Origin: Druceiella hillmani
Lineage: Eukaryota; Arthropoda; Insecta; Lepidoptera; Hepialidae
DNA: 64,000 nt
Assembly (NCBI GenBank): GCA_039881145.1
Contig: JAYKKI010000006.1
Span: forward strand, 21,822,501 to 21,886,500
Reading direction: 5' to 3'
Below the pieces are notes generated by a model. The model did not search any database. It was not told where the DNA came from and was given only the letters and a program-made list of their open reading frames with translations. Of the stretch, positions 36,791 through 48,529 are shown piece by piece. The translations under genes were made by a program, and so were the position numbers. Within the stretch, counting starts at the first letter, position 1; every line of letters begins with the position of its first letter.

Positions 36791-38405
36791 CAGTCAGTTC
36801 GGAACGGTACGTAGATATTTGGGCTCGAAACGGTATATCGATATTTAAGTATCTAAGTTGTAAAAGTTTATGTTGGCCGACTTAGTAATAAATCTTTGTA
36901 ACAAACTAAGATTGCACTTTGGGAAACTTTTGTATGTTAATTCGGTTCGAGCTGCAAAATAAGCGGTGTTTTTACTAGAGATGATTAATTAACAAAAATT
37001 TTGGTTTCATTTCGAATTAAAAGACTTCTTGTTATCCTCTCAGTAGCAACCTTAATTAATCTAAAATGAAAACTAGTTCTTCATTGATAAAGAAAATTAA
37101 TATTTTAAATTTCTAAACTTTTTTTTTATATATTCCTCTGTTTATATATTTTTCCTACATAGACACTTTAATATGATCGAAAGTAGTAAATACCACGGTA
37201 TTAATACTTTGGGTATTACTTTGTTTAATACTGCAACCTTTGTTAAAAGAATGCCAATTGACTGGATTAATTTATAATTTCGGTTTATTTTCAAATTAAT
37301 TAAAAATAAAAATAAATATAGTTAAAAATAAATAATGTATGAATAAATCATCTTGGTGGGTGGGTAACACTTATAGCTGAAAAATCTTTCAAATGCTATA
37401 ATGTAAGTACATATCAAACCATAAGAGTACAAAACATTTCACTACAAATTGCATTCATAACATTTTTTTTGTTACAATAGTTTTTTGACGTGGATAGTAT
37501 AATTTAAAAAAGTGAAAACCTCCACCCAGATATCGGTTTTAATTAAAAAATTATTAACTCCAAAGCCCGGGCGAAATATTGATACGAACGAAATATTGTT
37601 AGGAAAAATACCATAAAACATTTGAATTTCTTTCACCGACGTAGGCATCTATTAAATATACTTTAATTTTCTATTTAAATATACTAAATACCAATCTACT
37701 ATAATAAATAATCAGTTATAAACATGTTTGTAATAAATTCTCGAACTACATAATTTACTTATATAGCAGTTTCTTAACCAAAAATGGTGTTTTTCTTAAA
37801 TAATATAAGTTGTTTTTTTCATATTCGAAGTATGTATATAAATTAATAGCAGAAAAATGGGAATAGGCCTATAATTTCTCTATTAAAAATTACTTAGAAC
37901 AAATTTTTTCTATTATAAATATCTGTTTCTAATACAAAAGAGAATAAGAGATTTCATAAGACACCATTGTCTAATGACGAAGTTGTAATGTTATTATACC
38001 AAAAGAGTTTTATGATTTGGATGTTTTTTTAATGTTTTAGTGTTTAATTTGGTAAAGAAAATACCAATCACCAAGCAAATATTAGATAAGTTTTGTAATG
38101 TAAATTTAGTTCAAAACTTTTAACCCATTAATCTAATTTTATAAACTATATGCACTTTAAATTAGGTCAGGACTTTTTTTTAATAATATTAATGTCGGAA
38201 ATTCCATTACAATTCCATTCACGTACCAAGACGATGGCGTAACAGAAACCTGAGGCTTTAATTAATTATCTCATTATTTTCCACAACAATGAGTAAACTG
38301 CTGACTGATATCAATAAAACTTCAAATCCAGGCAACAAGCTTTACAGCCAAACTCTGGTTTGGTAAATATTTGAAGCGACATATAAAAAGGCTGATCTAT
38401 TTATG
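36791..38405. other. No recognisable feature
   Basis: AT-rich, no coding signal. Confidence 0.5.
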
Positions 38406-38407
38406 GG

Positions 38408-38540
38408 ACTTTACATTAAGGTTTATTGTTAATTCATAATTTTACTTTTCTCGTAATTCTAGGCCGTAATATTTCACGGCGTCCCTGTACCCATGATTTA
38501 TTTTAAACGAATTTGTTTATTTGCAGGGAAATACATAGGT
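38408..38540 (+). repeat. Unclassified ~125-bp repeat, copy 3
   Basis: Shares TTAAGGTTTATTG, CTCGTAATTCTAGGCCG, TAATATTTCACGGCGTCC, CGAATTTGTTTATTTG and GGGAAATACATAGGTACG with the other copies. Followed by TATGTAA-rich simple sequence to about 38605. Confidence 0.65.
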
Positions 38541-39007
38541 ACGTAAATATGTAAATTAAGTATGTAAAGCTTGTAAGTATGTAATTACATAGGTATGTAA
38601 TTTGAACCTAAGTATCGACGTATATAGACGATAATCGTCAAAATATTAGGGTTTAATTCCGTCAGTATAAAAGGTAATATTTTCATTTGAGTATGATTCG
38701 ATAAAAGTTCGTTTGTCTTTCCTTACGCTTTAACAACCATTTAATAGCTTGACATATAACTTCCTAATATTGTGAGCAAATCTCTTAACTCATTATTTAC
38801 CTACTTCTACGTATGGCATCGATCTGAAATTTTGTAGACTTGTCAATAATATAACGTCACGGCATAAAAATAAACTCATCAAATTTAGATTCTTTTGTTT
38901 TTTATGAGTCTTTTGGCTACATGTTATAACCAGGGGAACTTGATAATGGAGAAGGAATCAAAGCTCAATGAGTTCTTTGGTTGTATATTGTAACCAAAAT
39001 TATCTCG

Positions 39008-39043
<36 letters not shown>

Positions 39044-41665
39044 CGAGCTGGGTGAAAAACATACAAATCGAGTCAGCTTTTCAAATGTTCTATTAGTGAA
39101 TTATTAATGATATTGTTTACGCATTAATTTGGTTTATGCATTGTGACTACACCCAATTTTATGAAAATTTGTCTGCTTTTTAAGCGTAATTGAGTAACAA
39201 ACATCTAAATATACTTTTCATAATATGAGTATTCTTGCGATTCGTTGCTTAGGTATTATAGTTGTCAGATAAACTAACTTTTAACTTTAAAAAAAGCTAA
39301 CTTTTTAATTTATAATTAAAATAGTTGTATAATTCCTAGCCAATTACATAATAATCGTCGTAATATCGTCGTGACAATCTAAATTATAAAGTAGTGTTTC
39401 CCACTAAAATATTACTGTTCTGTTGAATGTTAATAGATGCATCTTAGAAGGGCTGCGATGTGTGCACGTTAAGTATATTAAAATATATTCTAATTCCACT
39501 CTTATTAGGTAGGGAACTAAGTATATGAGTATAGTATAGCATACGGTATTTTTGAGCATCGATCATCGGATATTTTAAGATAGTTGGGACCCACCCATGC
39601 TAATTATTCAATTTAAAATATTATATCTGTCTCACAGATTCTTTTAAAAGCTGATCATTTTTCTGTTTTGTGAATGATTGCTCTTAATTTTATTATCCTC
39701 ATTGTTTTGTGTGTTTTAAAGTTATTAATAGTATTTGAAACAAATTCTGGCTGTCGACTTTTGTTCAATTTATTTAATATTTTAAAAAAAGAGAAACGAA
39801 AAACAAGAGATAAAGTTAGCCGTGAATAAATTTGTTATCATACATTTGTTGATTACAATTAAAATGTAACATATCAGCGAATGTGATCACCATAATTGAT
39901 TTTTAATCTTCTTATATACCTGGTTGAAAATTATTATTATCATGTTAATAGTAATTAGCTTTGAGTGGAATTGGTTGTTTTTACGTTCGTTTCGTTAACT
40001 ACGTCATTTTATTTTATTATGCTAGTAAAACACAGTCTTCATTTAGTAAAGAAAAATTTATTTTCCTATCGTAAATTTTCAACGATACATATTACTAACA
40101 AGGGGTGACTTCGGAAACTCCTCAAAATATTCCCTTAATTGTGTAATAAATTCGCTATTATGTGATAATTCAAACTGAATGGCCACAAAGTAATAAGAAA
40201 TAAAAATTATAAAAGTTACCATAAGCGTTGCCAAATAATATGAATCATTAGTGATTAAACAACACGGAAGAGATTCACCATTAGTAAATATGATATTAAC
40301 TAAAGTACAATTAATTATGGAAATATGATCTGCAGCATCTTGTTGGCTAATCGGTTTGTGAGGTTGGCGAGATAAACTGACCGTTTTTCGCTATAAATAT
40401 TGTGGCGGACTAGTATGAAGATATAAATAAATATCATTTTACTATGAAGCATTGAATAGAATTAATTTTTTGATTGAAAACTTTATTTACAAGCTTAATA
40501 ACATATAAACCGAACTTAATTCTAAAAAAGTAGTGTGTGATCACCAGGAGTGAAGGAAGTAAAAATTCTTTCTCTAAAATATTGTTATTTTAAAAGGAAA
40601 AAGAGAAAATTATTAGAGCCATGTCAATTAAGTGAAAAAAAGAAGAAAATTTTATTAACAGGTAAATTCTTTTCTTACCTTCCTAGAGGGAGGTATTGTT
40701 AGTAACTATAAAATCTTGTTTTAATACACTATTATCGTCTTAAAGAGTAGGAAACAAGTAGGAAACACAGCTATGTAATTATAAAACTCTAACAGAAGTG
40801 AAACAGGCATTGGAGGTGTCTTACAAAAATGCGGAATATATTTTTCAGGCTCCTCTATTAGACAGATTTCTAATGCAATATGCCCAAAATAATTTTAGCA
40901 AAAGTAAAACTTATTTACAATATTTTTCTCACATTTTTTTTGCATCGATTCAAAAATTAGAGAAACATTTAAGTAAACGAAAAAACTCAATTTCATTTAA
41001 AAAACGTATTAGATAATGGTCCTTACGATCTGGTTAAACAATTTAGTTACTTTTCAAGTGTGACGAAGTATATTAAATAGAAATATTAATTTGATTGCAT
41101 GTTAAAGTCTCTATTAGAAGCAATAAGCTGAAAAAAAATATGTGAATTGGTTTTTTAATCGTAAGAACTGTGATTATACAGTAACTGTGGTTATGATTTA
41201 TAATTTTACTATTGCGAATTGTACAAACGGAGAGGCTACTTCTTGGATTCACGAACATATATGTTTAATTTAGTATTTCACTGTTTCACCATCGCTTCAA
41301 TTAAATAATTTAGTTCCATTTCTTAAAATATTAATTTTATTGATTGCGATTTCAGAAGTCTTTAATTATGCAAAATATTACCCAGCGTTACAAGTTAGGC
41401 AGTGATTATATTTTGCGGACATATTGTATGATACTCCAATAAATGGAATTAAATGAGATTAAACCCATTTAGGCTTTCTAAAATGCATTTTTTTGAAGAT
41501 AACTTTTATTATTACAAGAAAAGATATTCAAAGTTAATATATTAGTTTCACTTTTTCCGATTGTCATGTTTAAAAGAAGACATCATTTGCTATAACGACT
41601 TGTAAAATATGCAAACATAAAAATTTTCATCGAAATTAGATTATTGATTGAAAAACTTTAGCTGA
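38541..41665. other. Unrecognised AT-rich DNA
   Basis: Contains a short (TA)n at 39009-39041 and an ORF at 40798-41016 that lacks an ATG start and matches no family. Nothing else recognised. Confidence 0.5.
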
Positions 41666-41670
41666 ACAAA

Positions 41671-41893
41671 CGTAAATATACTTACAGATTAATCTTTCTA
41701 AACAAATATACTTATACTTACGGATAAACTATAATATATTCACAGATGCAAACTAACTATACTTACAAGGTAAATATCCTTATGGATTAATCTTTGTAAA
41801 CAAGTATATTTATATTCACGGATAAACTATAATATATTTACAGATACAAACTAACTATACTTACAACGTAAATGTACTCACGGTTAAACTATA
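41671..41893 (+). repeat. 98-bp tandem repeat, about 2.2 copies
   Basis: The unit starts at GTAAATAT at 41672, 41770 and 41868, giving an exact 98-bp period. Internal marks repeated in each unit: GATTAATCTTT, CGGATAAACTATAATATATT and ACAAACTAACTATACTTACAA. No coding signal. Confidence 0.9.
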
Positions 41894-42384
41894 TCTTTTT
41901 TCATAATAACGAAAACTAGAGCTATTACGAGTACAGTTGCCACTCTAATAAAAGTTATTCCAAGCAAAGTAAGTAAAGCGATTTGTCTAAAAGCAATTAT
42001 CTATTTCGTGCCGAAACTGCGATAAACCTTAACGTTAGATGTTGAAGAACTTTGGTCTAGAAAAGTTAAACAAAATACGCAGCCTGTAGTAAATACCTAC
42101 GCCAGTGATGAAGTTTAGTTAATAACGACTGAACCTATATTAAATTAATACGTGTTAAGTTGTTATATCTAAGAAAAAACTTTTGAAATACAGGACTCGA
42201 TACGAAACACTTGAGATCTTGCTCAAGGAAAGAAAATTTGTTAATTTTGTTTTACTTTTATATATATATATATTTTTCCGTCTCGAACGAACACTAAACG
42301 AGAGGGTTTCTAAAAGCATCGTAGCTTGTTTATTAACTTATTCGTTATTAACTTATTCGGTATTTACATATTTTTATGTACACA
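41894..42384. other. No recognisable feature
   Basis: AT-rich; the 68-codon frame at 42183-42389 is not supported. Confidence 0.5.
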
Positions 42385-42545
42385 ATTAACAGATATGATT
42401 GCTTTATTGCTACGAGAGGAATCTCTTACGGTCAACCAAAACGCAAGTCCAGCCGCGCTCGACGAGCGGCCGGGTGTTTACATCGGGACCCCGTGGTATG
42501 CTGCACCGTCAAAGACCGTAAGCGTGTATTCAATCCAACACACCA
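42385..42545 (-). mobile_element. tRNA-derived SINE-like repeat, copy 2
   Basis: Diverged partner of 1200-1362. The shared core runs from TATTGCTAC to CCAACACACCA in the same order. The B-box-like site of copy 1 is degraded here (GTTTACATCGGGACC). The low-complexity TTAACTTATTCG repeats to its left may be its tail. Confidence 0.6.
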
Positions 42546-43116
42546 TAATGACAACAATAATGATAAAATACATTTTTAGAATAATGAAAGCTTCTAAGAA
42601 ATAAATTTATGTCAAGCGTAAAATGCCTTTTTGCGAAGTTTAATTTAAGAAAAATAAATAAAGTACAAATAAAATCAATGTCAATTTCTCAGCAAAATTT
42701 TAACAGACCGTACTAATATCGTCACAATATATTCGGAAAATATATAATAATGAAACTAATTATATCATTGATTATTTAAGAAAATAAAATGAAACAAAAT
42801 AATTTTTTAAAATGTGGGTGTTTATTAAATTTTATTAATTACGCATACGCTTTCTAATATAACCTTAATTAACATCTCCATGACTTATTTTTCATAAAAC
42901 TAATAAATAACTTATTTGAACTCACTCTGCAATTTACTATATGCCTTCTTTTTTACGACAGCAAACCTGCACAATTCTAAATAACGCAAACCGCAATTCA
43001 CATAAAATCACGGTTACGGTGATGTGTGCCAATAACGTTCCCCTCGAAAGACAAAATGGAGTAATTTGCAATCAAGAGATATCACACAAATTAAACTACA
43101 GTAAGGATAGAGCAAG

Positions 43117-43278
43117 ATGAGACCAGCGAGAAACGCCGGCCGACACAAGCAATACATCTTCCGGCGAACTAACACACTGCTCCACAGTGAAGGCCGGCTG
43201 GTGAAATATGAGTCTCCATTTGATACAAAAGCGGGAAAGGACGATGGAAATAAATGTCTTTTATCAGAGTCGCGATAA
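43117..43278 (+). CDS. Short GC-rich ORF, function unknown
   Basis: An ATG at 43117 opens 53 codons beginning MRPARNAGRHKQYIFRRTNT and ending with TAA at 43276-43278. The first two-thirds is markedly GC-richer than its surroundings (CGCCGGCCGACAC, CTTCCGGCGAAC, GGCCGGCTGG). That supports either a small coding region or exon, or a GC-rich repeat or regulatory island. The peptide is basic and not recognised. No splice model or second copy was found. Confidence 0.25.
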   Translation: MRPARNAGRHKQYIFRRTNTLLHSEGRLVKYESPFDTKAGKDDGNKCLLSESR

Positions 43279-43379
43279 AATATTTTAGTCCTTAATTATG
43301 CTCCTATCGTAATTTGAATATTATAATTGTAAACATGTATGGAGCATATTTTTTGATGAAAGACCTGTTATCAGCATAA

Positions 43380-43545
<166 letters not shown>

Positions 43546-43679
43546 TGCATACGATAGATATTCTCCAAACAGCTAAAACACGTAAATAGCAATAGAAAAA
43601 CCAAACGTTCGTTCTAGAAGCTAAGTGAACACCTCGTAAATAATTATAGGAAATCATAATTATACTAAGCCCTTAACTA

Positions 43680-43806
43680 TATAAAAAAGGTTTATTACTC
43701 ATTTATCTATTTCCATCCTCTTTTGATTTTAATATCCAACGCCCACGGTGCCCCGTTCAACCATTTTGATTAAATTTATATATTTCGAGGAAAATACGTA
43801 CATGAT
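43680..43806 (+). repeat. Unclassified ~125-bp repeat, copy 4
   Basis: The most diverged copy. It keeps AAAGGTTTATTACT, TAATATCCAACGCCCACGG, TTAAATTTATATATTTCGAG and GAAAATACGTACATGA in the same order as copies 1-3. Confidence 0.55.
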
Positions 43807-43809
43807 TTT

Positions 43810-46020
43810 AAAATTGTAATACTGCGTAAGTGTAACTTGAGTATTACCGTTTATGGTAATCTTGTGTACTCCACAAAGTCTATGGTAGAGGTTATATAAA
43901 CCGCAACATCTCCATTGCACTTCCTTTTTTCTCTATGTTGTTATCTTAACAGAGCGCGGACTATTTATCCCGATTACTTATCCAGGAATATCTCATTAAT
44001 AAACCATGCGCTTCCACCAGTGGAAGAATAATTCAACAGTGTCAAAGGCAGAAAAAAATGAAAGGAACATCGCTTTGTGGATAGATAAAATTAAGTTACC
44101 TTCACGTCACTCCGATCCATGCATCATGACAATTCCATAACAATTATATAATACCCTGAAGTGAGTGAAACTTTGAGTCTGTAGCGATTGTAGAAATCAT
44201 GTTACGTTACTATTAATTGTTAATTAAAATATAAAAATGACGAATAATTATATTTTTTATATATTTGACTACGGGGAATATCAATAAATATTATGTCACA
44301 ACAGTAATATTTTGGTTATAATTTAGATTCAACATGGTATATGTATAAGTATATATGTATATACATTTGTTAATATTTGTAAGTACCTGTGTATTTGAAT
44401 TCGTTTTTATTTATCCTGTATACTTCCCTTTCTTCCATTGTAAGTGTTTACTTTCAATTACTTCGCCTTCCATATCTGTTTGCGTTAAAGTTATAATTTT
44501 CGAAATAATTTTTAGTTGATGTAGGCTATACACTAACATTTCCGATTTTTTTCACGTTTATCTAACAGTTTCTTCAGAGATTTTGAAATTAAAAAATCCT
44601 CTGAAATCAAATTACATATTTCGGAATCAGAGTTTTAGTTAAAATTAATTTTTGATACCCAGTACAAATAATCTTTAAAAAAACAATTAAAGTCCAACTT
44701 TTTAGTACATAACATCTATTGTTGCATTACTACTTAGTCCAAGTATGTAAATTTTCTGCCTTGTATAAAATAGTGTCCGACAAAAATGCTTTGGGCAGAT
44801 CGTCATGCAGACATCCTGAAGTAATTCCATAAGTGTTTGGTTTTACAATTTTTATTACAGAACGCCAATAACTAAAATAATTTACTGGTCGAGTAAAGGA
44901 AAAGTTAAGATCATTTTCGGAGTTAATCCCTATTTTGTCTATAAAGAGTGAATGTTAGCTTCTAGTTTAAGTTGCACTTTAAAAAATAAGGTTTTTTTAT
45001 GCCTTTATTGGGAACAAGCAGTAAAAATAAATGAAGCTGTAAATTTTTGCATTAAATAATTTCTATTTTGATTAAGAAGCTCATTGAAAATTAAACTTTC
45101 AGTGTGTAGTAAAGTATGATCCGAGCTAATTAGAGTTTTTATGCTGTTTTCTGAATTTAGTAGTTTCTTTCTTTGGGTGATACATATGTTTTGCGTACAT
45201 TTTTTTTTATATTTTCAATAATATTTAGTGAATTACTAAATAATTATAAAAGTATGTGGAAAATTGTTATAGGATCCTTAGCAGTAGTTTTTTTGAGTTT
45301 AAGTTATACGACATAATTACTTAATTTATCCTCTCTATAATGTCTTTATAATTATTTTGGTATGTTACTGTACTATTTAATTGCATGTTTGTTAATATAT
45401 TTCAAATATATATCAAACAGTTTGAAAGAAAGAATGGCTGAAGTAGATGGATGAAAACATTTAGATAAGTTCCGTTTTTTTGTGGCATCGATCTCGACAG
45501 GATATAATATATAAATGAGTAAGATGTGAGGGAGGGGGGGGATATATAATTACTCTAAAATAAAATAGGAATGAATCTTATCTAATTAGAATTATCTACT
45601 AAAGGAAGGAAAAATATCTCGTATATAAATTATATATAATAAGAAATATTCAATTATAAAAAATCTATTGATCTGAATATGTAGCAAATATATATTACAT
45701 AAGAAGACACCGCACCTTCTTCGTATATAATTTTTCTTTAACTCAATAACGCCAACGTCAATATTTTTGTCATTAAATTCGATCTGTGGAAGATAGAGAA
45801 GATATTATCATAGGAATAATGAAGAGGCTGGCCACAACCGATGTCTATTTTCACAAAACCAGCGAAGTTACGTTTTGACGTTAAAATAGCAAAAAATGCG
45901 TTTTCTTTTCACAATATTAGCCAGAGAACTTGTCGATTCTCAAAGGTACGCTCTTGTCATCCCTTTATATTCGAATATCACAATACCTGTTATTTAAAAA
46001 TATTTTTATTTTTCCAACAG
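43810..46020. other. Unrecognised AT-rich DNA
   Basis: No gene recognised. A G-run (GGGAGGGGGGGG) lies at 45530-45541. Confidence 0.5.
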
Positions 46021-46091
46021 AGATTCTCTGGTGCATTTACGGGGCAAGGAATAGGAGATGACGGAAACAACATTGTGGCTGCATATACAGA
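46021..46091 (+). other. Candidate internal exon
   Basis: A good acceptor (TTTTTATTTTTCCAACAG ending at 46020) precedes an open block reading RFSGAFTGQGIGDDGNNIVA. The block is GC-richer than its context and could end at a weak donor (ACAGA|GTATAC, 46091/46092). The Gly/Asp-rich peptide is protein-like, but I do not recognise the family and find no partner exon. Confidence 0.25.
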
Positions 46092-46404
46092 GTATACGTT
46101 AATAAATAAGAATACTTTAAAAAAAGATTATGCTCATTTCATATTAACAATGAAAATATGGTTTTCTTTTGCATTTCCGTCTTTCTAATTACGGATATTT
46201 TATATAATATATATTTTAGATTAGATTGATATTACCGGATAATTTTCAGATTCCCTCTTGATGTAAATAGTTTAATTTGAGTATCATTTTAAATAGAAAC
46301 AATTGAATGTGTAAAAATCACCTTGGCTCACACAATAAATTGTGTTAAGTAAATAATCCCACTCCAAATTCCATGACTAACATTAATTGAACAAGACTAC
46401 GCAT

Positions 46405-46674
46405 AATGAAATGAAACTACGTGATGTAGTATTATTTCTACTTTCTTTAATTTCTTTACCACGACCTAGGTTTCGTTGTATTACATCTTCAGGTGGGATA
46501 TTAGAATCTTTGAATCTTCGAAGATCTTTGCTAATATCCCACCTGAAGATGTTGTAATACAACAAAACCTAGGTCGTGGTAAAGAAATTAAAGAAAGTAG
46601 AAATAATACTATATCACGTAGTTTCATTTAATTGTGAATAATGAATTTCTACAAAATTAACACCAAATATATTC
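46405..46674 (-). mobile_element. Hairpin element (copy 3), full, with 12-bp TSD
   Basis: Same element as 29089-29367 in opposite orientation; the long unpaired terminus is now on the right (about 46631-46674, ending 'ccaaatatattc'). The stem covers 46409-46497 against 46523-46632 with small gaps. The loop region (about 46498-46522) differs from copy 2 and contains AATCTTTGAATCTTCGAAGA. Exact direct repeats AAGACTACGCAT flank it (46393-46404 and 46675-46686). The last two bases may belong to the element end, making the TSD 10-12 bp. Confidence 0.92.
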
Positions 46675-46689
46675 AAGACTACGCATGTT

Positions 46690-47910
46690 ATTTTTGTGGC
46701 TCACATTTATACTGACTATCTTTGACGTCAACTAAAATTCTAATATATTTTAGTTGTATTTAAATTTGTCATCCAATATTATATTGATCTTATAAATTAC
46801 TAGAAATCAACAAAATATTTTAAAGGGGAAGTCAAATTCATGTCTTAGTTCAAGCGCATGTATCAAAAAGCTAAAGCGGGTATTAAAAATTTGGTTCCAC
46901 TCAGAATGTAAATGAACCATTTTAAAATTAATTACTAACCTTTCACTTTGATCTATTTTATATTATTATATAAGTAAAATATTAATAAAATTATGGTGTT
47001 GTATTATAAATTATTGTGATTTTAACTTTGTTTTAATTCAATATGTTAGAATTGAATAAAAGCAAAATCTAATATCCCACGAAAAATACGAGACTACTGT
47101 TTATAAAATAAAGATTATTTTGTACACACAGGAAATAATACATATTTCACAATAAATGGATCAATTTTCTTTTAACCATGCTTACGTAAACATTAATACA
47201 GTGATATCTGAAAATATTTTCTAAATGTGATTATTATACCTAGTGATTTTTACATAATATTATATATTTAAAGATATATTAATTATTTTATATATCACAG
47301 TCAAATGATAAATCAAAGAACGTTTTAATTACTTGATACAAATGGATCACATAGAAAAAATGATATAAACTTTATTAAGGCAATGAAAATAAAAAATAGG
47401 AAAATTAAAAAACTTTGTTTTTAAATTTAGTAGGTAAAAAACAAAATCAGACGAGATTATGCGCCTGGTGTAATTAGTGTTTAAAATGTTGATAAATATA
47501 ATCAAGAACAAACGTTAAGGTATAAATATATTTAAATAAATATGCTAACCGATTGTTTTAAAATTACACAGAATACAAAATGTTAGCAAAACTGTATACG
47601 GAGTAATACTATGTCCAGTAATACGTTTGAGATATAATATTTTTTTGTACATTTAATTAATATTTTTTTTACTTTTGTTGTTTAATTTAGTAGTAAAATC
47701 GTAAATTCCTTCACGTAAAAACAATGTATAAACAGAAAACATCCCTTTTTGCACAGATGAAAATTCACAAGTATTTAATAGTTAATGGGAGACTGAAAAG
47801 TATAATATAAAGGTACGCACTTAAAATACAGGCCATTTACTTATCGCTACCGCTGCTATTGTAATATTATATTTTACCCTTCTGTGTATGGATTGATGTG
47901 AATATTTTAT
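46690..47910. other. No recognisable feature
   Basis: AT-rich; no coding signal. Confidence 0.5.
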
Positions 47911-47912
47911 TA

Positions 47913-48075
47913 AGCGGAACATATGCACTTTAGAACCAGGAACATTTCAACAATTTTTTTGATATCATATGAAAATATACACAGTAAAACTACATACCTG
48001 GAAAGAAATTCTGCAGCTGAAGATTATTTATTATAAAATACACATTTAAAACAAATTCTCCCCAGAAATGGTATT
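47913..48075 (+). repeat. Dispersed repeat E, copy 1 (partner 59487-59635)
   Basis: Well conserved against 59487-59635: AACATATGCACTTTA, ACCAGGAACATTTC, ACAATTTTTTTGA, AAAGAAATTCTGCAGCTGA and ATTTATTATAAAA in the same order and orientation. It lies about 250 bp upstream of a Merlin remnant, and the partner lies about 200 bp beyond a DD41D element. Could be the end of a larger transposon. Confidence 0.85.
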
Positions 48076-48119
48076 GGGTAACCTACACAGAAATTGATAA
48101 TATCAGGGTTGAACTCAGA

Positions 48120-48150
48120 ATTTCCAATCACAAAGCTTGTGATTGGAAAT
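48120..48150. repeat. Perfect 14-bp-arm hairpin
   Basis: ATTTCCAATCACAA (48120-48133) pairs exactly with 48137-48150 around AGC. Confidence 0.9.
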
Positions 48151-48322
48151 CATTTTGTAGGGAAGTCGTTATTCATTATAATGAATCTTATTGATTCTTA
48201 TTATAAATTGCATAAATAATGGAAAACCTGTTGGGAAGTAAAAAAAAATGGAAATTCTTTAATAATTTTTAATTTATGAAATAAAATAATAAATTATAAC
48301 ATACATTATTTATTTTATTTTA

Positions 48323-48516
48323 GGTGGTCATGCGAAAACTATTGAAATAGGTGAATCAAAGTTTGGCTGAAGAAAATATTATCGAGGTCATTCCTTGGAG
48401 AATTGAGAGAGAAATCGGCGACGTTTTTCTTTATAACGTAGAGCAAAAAGACGCCGCAACCCTCGTATCCCTTATCCAAAAATGTGTTCTCCCCGGAACA
48501 TTGATCTAAATATAAA
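48323..48516 (+). pseudogene. Merlin / ISXO2-like transposase fragment 1
   Basis: The plus strand encodes GGHAKTIEIGESKFG, then after a stop RKYYRGHSLEN, and in a shifted frame YNVEQKDAATLVSLIQKCVL followed by PGT. This matches the ISXO2-like DDE domain of Merlin/IS1016 elements: GKxVEIDESKFGxRKYxRGxxVEGxWVFGG, then RxxxTLxxLIxxxILPGTTI. The first catalytic Asp (EIDES) is Gly (EIGES). At least two stops and one frameshift break it, and the sequence after PGT is lost. A dead fragment. Confidence 0.75.
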
Positions 48517-48529
48517 GATACGGCCAAAG

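Noticed and set aside
41671..41893. CRISPR-like array
   Set aside because: A 98-bp eukaryotic tandem repeat with no short repeats or unique spacers; the genome is animal.
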